The notes beneath the pieces were generated by a model, which ran no database searches, was not told the DNA's origin, and saw only the letters and a program-made list of their open reading frames with translations. Below are positions 58,611 through 64,000 of a stretch of DNA of 64,000 nt, one piece after another; the stretch's first letter is position 1; every line of letters starts with the position of its first letter. The translations under genes and the position numbers were made by a program. Source of the stretch: Lunularia cruciata (taxonomy: Eukaryota; Streptophyta; Marchantiopsida; Lunulariales; Lunulariaceae); NCBI GenBank assembly GCA_948567375.1, contig OX419755.1:20786517-20850516 (forward strand). The letters run 5' to 3'.

Positions 58611-60510
58611 TGGTATCTACATTTTTCATTTTGGACGAGTTTTGAAGAAGAAGTGCCTTGTTGAAACCAAATTGAAACCAAATGGAGAAGAAATGAGGGG
58701 AAACTTGTGTTTTGATCAAACCCAAGGAATTCTACTTCACGTAAGAGGAAGAAGGATTTGGACTGGATCAGACCCGAAGAAGCTTCTTTGTGTCAGAGGA
58801 AGAAAAAACTCGGATCAAACACTAAAGGAGGGCAAACCCGAAGGAGGAATGAAGGTTACAAGTCAAGAATACTGTGGGAGCTATATCTTAGTGAATACAA
58901 GTCCAAATCAAGCGTGATATATCCCATTGGAAACGTCTTATTCAGGGCTTTCCACTGCCACCAAAATCGCAGAGTTTGGAGGTATGTACAAGAAGCTACA
59001 AGTATTTGAAGTTTCTAGAGTAGATGTACTTCGGGTTGAGGTTCTTCGGATTGATGTCTTCGGGTCAATGGGACTTCGGGTTTACATGACTTCAGGTCTA
59101 AAGACTTTACCTCAAGATAAATATGATTCAACCCGAGGTAATCAGACCTCGGAGTGCAGTAAAGGTGACTTTGGGAATCTTGCTAGAGGCATTGGAGGAA
59201 GTTAGAGTAGAGAAAATAAGTTAATTAGGATACCCATGATTTCAATTTTAGTTCAGATTGAAGATGGAATAGGAATTGAAAGAAAGGTAGCAGTAGTGAA
59301 TAAACCCTAAGTGCAAAATCAGATTGTAAATATCTTTGGGTCAGTAAGATGAGTGATTAGGGGAAAGTGGGTTACAAATTGAAGATGTAAATAGTGTACT
59401 CATGCTTTCAATTACAATTCTTGATGATGACATAGTAGAATTAGTAAAGTAATTGATAGTACTCAAACCCAAAGTAGATGAAGTAGGAGTGCAGATGTCT
59501 TTGGAGTTACCATTGGAAACATTAGAGAAGAATGGGTCAGCAGATAAGGAGTTAGATAGATTACACACTAGTGAAATGTCACATCAGGAAAGAGAATTGT
59601 TAGTTTTGGTAGAAGATGTAGGAATTATAAAACCCGAGGACAGAGTAGTCGGAAGTAAAGTTACTTTGAGTTCAGGTTTGAAAGCCAAAGAAGAAGTAGA
59701 CATCGGATTGGATTGGTAACCAATTTGAGATTTGAAGAGGTAGATATGAAGAGGTGCATTGTCATTTCGGATCTGCAGGTTTGTAGAGTTATTAGGAAGA
59801 GGTGTATTAGGAAGATAATTGTCAATTGTTTCACTATTTAAGAATGGCATTCGTAGTCAGATGTTGTTCAGTGGTCATATTCTGAGAATAGATAAAGCAA
59901 AGTGCTGTGAAGCATTGCTCGTCGCTTGAGCTTGATTCCGAGTATCAACTTTGTGATTGTGTTTGTGAGTGTGTAGAGAAATCTGAAGTGCAAGTCAGAG
60001 TGCTTGTTGGATGTTGGATTCTGCAGCCTTGATCTTTACTCTGTGTGTTTGATCTTGACTGAAGTGCAATCAAAGCAATGCCTTGATAGATCTGAGAGGA
60101 ATTGTAGTGTTGGTAGTATTTTGCATTTGTGAGTGCAGTGCAAAGTTGATGTGAAGCAATTTCGATCGAGGAAGTTGTGCCTTCAGTTGAAGGGTGGAAT
60201 ACAATTCTAAGGTGAAGTCGTTTTGCAGTGAAGTGCCGTTTTTGGGAGAGCCTGAATCATCACAATCAAGATTGTTTAAAAAGAATTGATGGAGTTGTGA
60301 TTAAGGAGTGTTAATTCGTGACAAGACTAATAATCAGTGCTTGTTACTCTCTTATGGGTCTGGTTTCTACTTGAGAGATTAAAGACTCAACCAAGAAGAA
60401 CTGCAATTGTTACTTTGACTTTGTATTTGACCAATTCTGACTTGTATCTCTATGGGAACAAACTTTACTTACCTGATTACCGCAAGAGTGATATTTGTCG
60501 GGTTGTCACA
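58611..60510 (-). mobile_element. Insertion H, 1.9 kb, TG...CA ends
   Basis: It splits B's methyltransferase. On the minus strand it starts TGTGACAACCCGACA and ends GTAGATACCA. Flanks CTCTA (58606-58610) and CTCTC (60511-60515) suggest a 5-bp duplication with one change. No coding motif is seen; open frames on the plus strand (58561-59205, 59453-59719) are unassigned. It may be a long solo LTR or a non-autonomous element. Confidence 0.6.
59029..59103. repeat. 15-bp minisatellite in H
   Basis: Five units starting CTTCGG or CTTCAG at about 59029, 59044, 59059, 59074 and 59090, with further scattered TCGGG motifs in H. Confidence 0.75.
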
Positions 60511-60895
60511 CTCTCCAAATCTTGCGCTTCCAATAAGGAAATGTATCTTGGTAGGGTCTTTTGGTAACCTTTAACTATTGATATTAGTAATAACTCAAGA
60601 TACCAATAGGCCAAGTGTGCCACATGATGGAAAGAGATTCACCTAATAGTCTTATCTCTCTCCACATTCAAGTACCTTTGTACTCATATACTTGCCTATA
60701 GTGCCGCAACTAGTCTAGAGCTAATCCTATTAAACAACTCTAGTAGACATACTCTCTCTATTGGACACTACCAAGTAATGAGTGTGGTATCCAAAGATGA
60801 CAAGGTAAAAGACTTTGGAAGCTCATCCTCACATTGGTCTCTTGGTGGTACAAAGGTTCCACTCCAAGCTTGTTACACCCAATTTATCTACACAT
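60511..60895 (-). pseudogene. Methyltransferase of B, N-terminal part (fossil)
   Basis: Aligns with 47545-47930 of A, including the motif I region (near 60720-60770) and the motif II region. CACACTTGGCCTAT and nearby words are shared with A. Decayed. Confidence 0.75.
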
Positions 60896-61653
60896 TATTG
60901 CAATGCCTCCTTAGAACTCCACAATGGATCATCCAAGGTGGATGGAACAATACCACTTGTACTCCAAATCTGAGTGATCTCTTCTATTACTAGAGTATCT
61001 TCCGAATGAGTTTTCCCCTCCAATGCATCACTCGGCCAAGTAATGGAACTAGTGAAAGTTGAAATTAATGCCATGGTCCTTGATTGTAGTGAGCAAAGAT
61101 TTCCACTACTAAAGTATATTAGTAGGCAACATACTCTCACCCTTCACTTGACTGTCAACCTAGTCTATAGGAGGTTATCTCCTCCCAATAGTCAATATTG
61201 AAACCCACGGGACATAACATTGCTCCACCAACTAGCACATCATATGACTTTGCTATTGTCAAAATGGCTTGGGCTCTCACCATAGAGCTATCAATTGGAT
61301 GACCAGGCTGAATTTGGACAATGAGCTCTCTACATATGATATACTATGTAGAACCACCCTTAGAGATATTTGGATCTGAAATGGACACCTCTTTACATCG
61401 GACTTCCATAGCTCAAGATTGATAACTATAGCCTTCCCCAATATAAGGGTTGTTCACCAGAGTCTAATAAGACCCTTTATGGTGTATAGAATTTCTCAAA
61501 AGATCCCACCAAATAGAAAATCCTCCTCTAGTTATCCAATAGGACAACCCAAAGTGTGAACCAAGCTTACTCAAAGGTAGGTCTAGCAGGTAACTCCTCC
61601 AACCTAGTTCTTGCTACTTGCCATAAACCATTGGTCATTGAGCAAAACCTATG
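60896..61653 (-). pseudogene. Protease of B (fossil)
   Basis: Aligns with 46860-47460 of A: the LLDSG-type region near 61450-61475, the KSYDVLVGGAM-like block near 61210-61265, and the FSSGNLCSLQSRTMA link. Broken. Confidence 0.75.
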
Positions 61654-62150
61654 TGTACTACTTCGAGGACTCTTCTAGAGATAAAAACATAGATTTCACA
61701 CTCAATCTCAATACCCTAAAGGAGCACTTTCTCTTTATTATATAGCCAAAGAAGATCTCTTCCAAGGAAGCTCCACCATAGGATTAGGTACATGGATAGG
61801 TGACATGTCGGTCTTGGTCCTATCTGGTTGGTCAAATAGGCTTTGATCAGAGGGAATCTTTTAGGGAATATTTTAGGGAATCTTCTTGTAGAATCTCAAA
61901 ATCACGTGAGTGAGGTACTGTTAGAAAGTTCTCAATGAGACAAACCAAGTTTTTAGCACATTTTTGAGGCCTAATTCATCCGTTTAGGCCTCCAAAATTG
62001 CCTCTAAAGTTTTCAAGCTCTATTAGTATTTGTACTCTTTTGGTGATACCTTTGTCTAATCTAGTCCATCATGTATAACATGATAGACCAAACCAATGTT
62101 ACCAAACCAAATGTCATCTCTAGATCATGTATCTAGCTATTGGTATTACA
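61654..62150 (-). repeat. Solo LTR 3, D family, in B
   Basis: GGTATTACA end at 62150, with perfect 5-bp duplication CTATG (61649-61653 and 62151-62155). It is shorter than its relatives. Inserted between B's gag and protease parts. Confidence 0.9.
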
Positions 62151-63188
62151 CTATGCACCTCAACCAAGTCAACTCCACTATCAACTATCCTTGCTATATG
62201 AAGAGGAACCATATCATCCCTACTCTCACTAAGTATGACAGCCAACCAAAACACTAGAGTTGAGTCAACTCCCAATGTAAACATTTCATTGGTTGAAAAC
62301 AAAGGGAAGTGCATAATCAACTAAGTCGCTTCCAACATCATGCCAAACTCAATCTGTGTAGTAGTAGGTGACTAACTAACATCCAGTCTATCATGCATTC
62401 TATCACCACCTACCACAAATACATTAGGACATCTAGGAGCCATAGATGTTGTTTATAGAGCCTTAGAGAGTATGAAAGACTAGGGAAGTTTTACTTGTCT
62501 ACAAGCCTCTCCTCTTTGTAGGTCCAACTCCACTGATACTCCTCTAGTCTCTAAAGCACATATTGCACTCCTTGTCACTATGATAGATGTATGTAGTTAT
62601 GCTGCTCCATACGTAAAGTTCAAGATATCTCTATCACCAAATATGGAAGCCTTAGCATCCAAATCTGATCTCCTTTGAGCTATAGCTATGCTAGCCTATC
62701 TATGCTCCAATTTCTCAATCCAAGTAGCTATGGTTGTATCAAAAGCAAGGGTAGGTACTGCACTCCTACTAGATGTGGGTAATTTAACACCACCTCTACA
62801 ACCTTGTCCTCCATGACCTAGAGCTCCTCTACCACCTACCATAGCATCCCTACCACTCTGTAACTTTAGGTGAAGGTCAAAGCATCAATCACTAGTGTGA
62901 CAAAATCTATACCAATGGTCACACTATCTTTATGCTAGTTATGATGCACCAAAGGTATCATGTCCATTGCCTTGAGTGCACTCTATCTTGTGGTGAAGTG
63001 CACCACAAGTCTAACAAGCAACACCACTACTCATTGGTTTTTGTTGACCTAAAAATGAAGGTAAGGATCTTGTTACACTAAGCCTTCCACTTGCTCCATA
63101 AGATCTAGGCTACACACTCTACACTCAAAACCCAACATAGTGTGGTGTTATCTATTGCACTCTAAAAGAAGTAACAATTGTGGATGAG
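62151..63188 (-). pseudogene. gag of B, distal part (fossil)
   Basis: Aligns with A's 45963-46860 and its zinc-knuckle area. It is continuous across the point where F entered A (near 62961-62976), so it shows the empty site. Frames are broken. It continues beyond solo LTR 4. Confidence 0.75.
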
Positions 63189-63924
63189 TGTAATACCAAT
63201 AGCTAGATATATGATCTAGAGCTAAAATTTGGTTTGGTAACATCTGGAAGGATGCTATACATGATGGACTTCGTAGATAAGCTAGAGGTATTACCAAAAG
63301 AGTACTTCTACAAATAGGCTAGAAACCAAAACATGCTTGGAAACTTCAGAATCAATAGCCAAGCATATGATCTAGAGGTGAAACTTGGAGTGGTAACATC
63401 TAGAAGGATGTTACACATGATGTAGAATGTAGATCAGATAGAGGTATCACCAAAAGATCACTTTTACTAATAGGAAGAAGCCAAAATAGTCTTGAAAACT
63501 TCAGAGGAAATTTTGGAGGCCCAAAAGGATGAATTAGGCCTCAAAAAGATGAACATTTACCCCCCTCCCCCGACAAAGGAATGGCTGGCCTTCCCTCTCC
63601 CATTGGTTTGTCTCACGGAGATCTTTTCAATGGTACCTCACCCACATGATTCTGAGATTCCTATAGGAAGATTCCCTAAAAGATTCCCTTTAATCAAAGC
63701 CTATTTGACCAACCAAATAGGACCATGAAAGACATGTCACCCATCCAAGCAAGTTATCTAAGGATGTAGCTTGCTGAAATGTCATCTATCCATGTACCTA
63801 ATCCTATGGTGGAGCTTCCTTGGCTATATAATAAAGAGAAGGTGCTCCTTTGGGGCATCGGAGGATCGAGTGTGAAATTTGTATTTTCTCTCTTGAAGAG
63901 TTCTCTTTTCCTCAAAGTATTACA
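63189..63924 (+). repeat. Solo LTR 4, D family, in B
   Basis: TGTAATACC to GTATTACA, with perfect duplication ATGAG (63184-63188 and 63925-63929). Opposite orientation to solo LTR 3. Confidence 0.93.
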
Positions 63925-64000
63925 ATGAGATCTCCCCACAAAATCCAGATGTTACTGATCTCTCCTCCACCATGTTGAGCTTAATGCGCTCAACTAAACT
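63925..64000 (-). pseudogene. gag of B, continuing off the window
   Basis: Short stretch after solo LTR 4; assigned to B only because the target duplication joins it to 63188. Confidence 0.5.

Larger units (their letters stand above)
22978..64000 (-). mobile_element. Element B: Ty3-like with methyltransferase and PHD finger (fossil, runs off window)
   Basis: B's own DNA is at 22978-23308, 54333-58610, 60511-61653, 62151-63188 and 63925-64000; the rest is younger insertions. From right to left it encodes gag, protease, DNA methyltransferase, RT, RNase H, integrase and PHD finger, then a polypurine tract and 3' LTR. The 5' LTR lies outside the window. The 3' LTR is split by element C. Coding parts match A domain by domain in the same order but are much more decayed and CpG-poor, so B is older than A. 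Many breaks. Confidence 0.85.

Noticed and set aside
1-64000. tRNA, rRNA or other structured RNA genes
   Set aside because: No cloverleaf-type or rRNA-like sequence was noticed by eye; a covariance-model scan was not possible.

Overview
The window is repeat-dense plant nuclear DNA. Nearly everything recognisable is a fossil LTR retrotransposon (Ty1/copia and Ty3-like). I found no intact host gene, rRNA, tRNA, CRISPR array or bacterial-style operon. Plant-type copia and chromovirus proteins, initiator-Met primer sites and strong CpG loss in the older copies point to a land plant with a large, methylated genome. The species cannot be named. A methyltransferase with DNMT3-like motif order makes me lean weakly towards a non-flowering lineage.

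Layout. 1-2009: a copia gag piece beside an LTR. 4113-9035 and 14071-17236: two copies of one copia family, with a CpG-normal island of unknown content between them (about 9.8-13.4 kb). 17859-22605: a pyrimidine-rich non-coding element (E-prime) with an 82-bp minisatellite and two solo LTRs. 22978 to beyond 64000: one large nest.

The nest, from outside in. Element B (minus, Ty3-like) holds C (minus, Ty3-like) inside its 3' LTR. C holds D (minus, chromovirus), which holds E (pyrimidine-rich, 80-bp minisatellite). C also holds A (plus, same family as B), which holds F (minus, young Ty3-like) inside its gag. B is further hit by H (1.9 kb) and by two solo LTRs of the D family. Target-site duplications, perfect or nearly so, support most steps.

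Most notable: A and B share the domain order gag, protease, C5-cytosine DNA methyltransferase (DNMT3-like, motifs I to X in unpermuted order), reverse transcriptase, RNase H, integrase, PHD finger. An element family encoding both a DNA-methylation writer and a histone-reader-type finger would be unusual. Both copies are broken, so this is a statement about ancestry and not about present activity. D, by contrast, has the usual chromodomain after its integrase.
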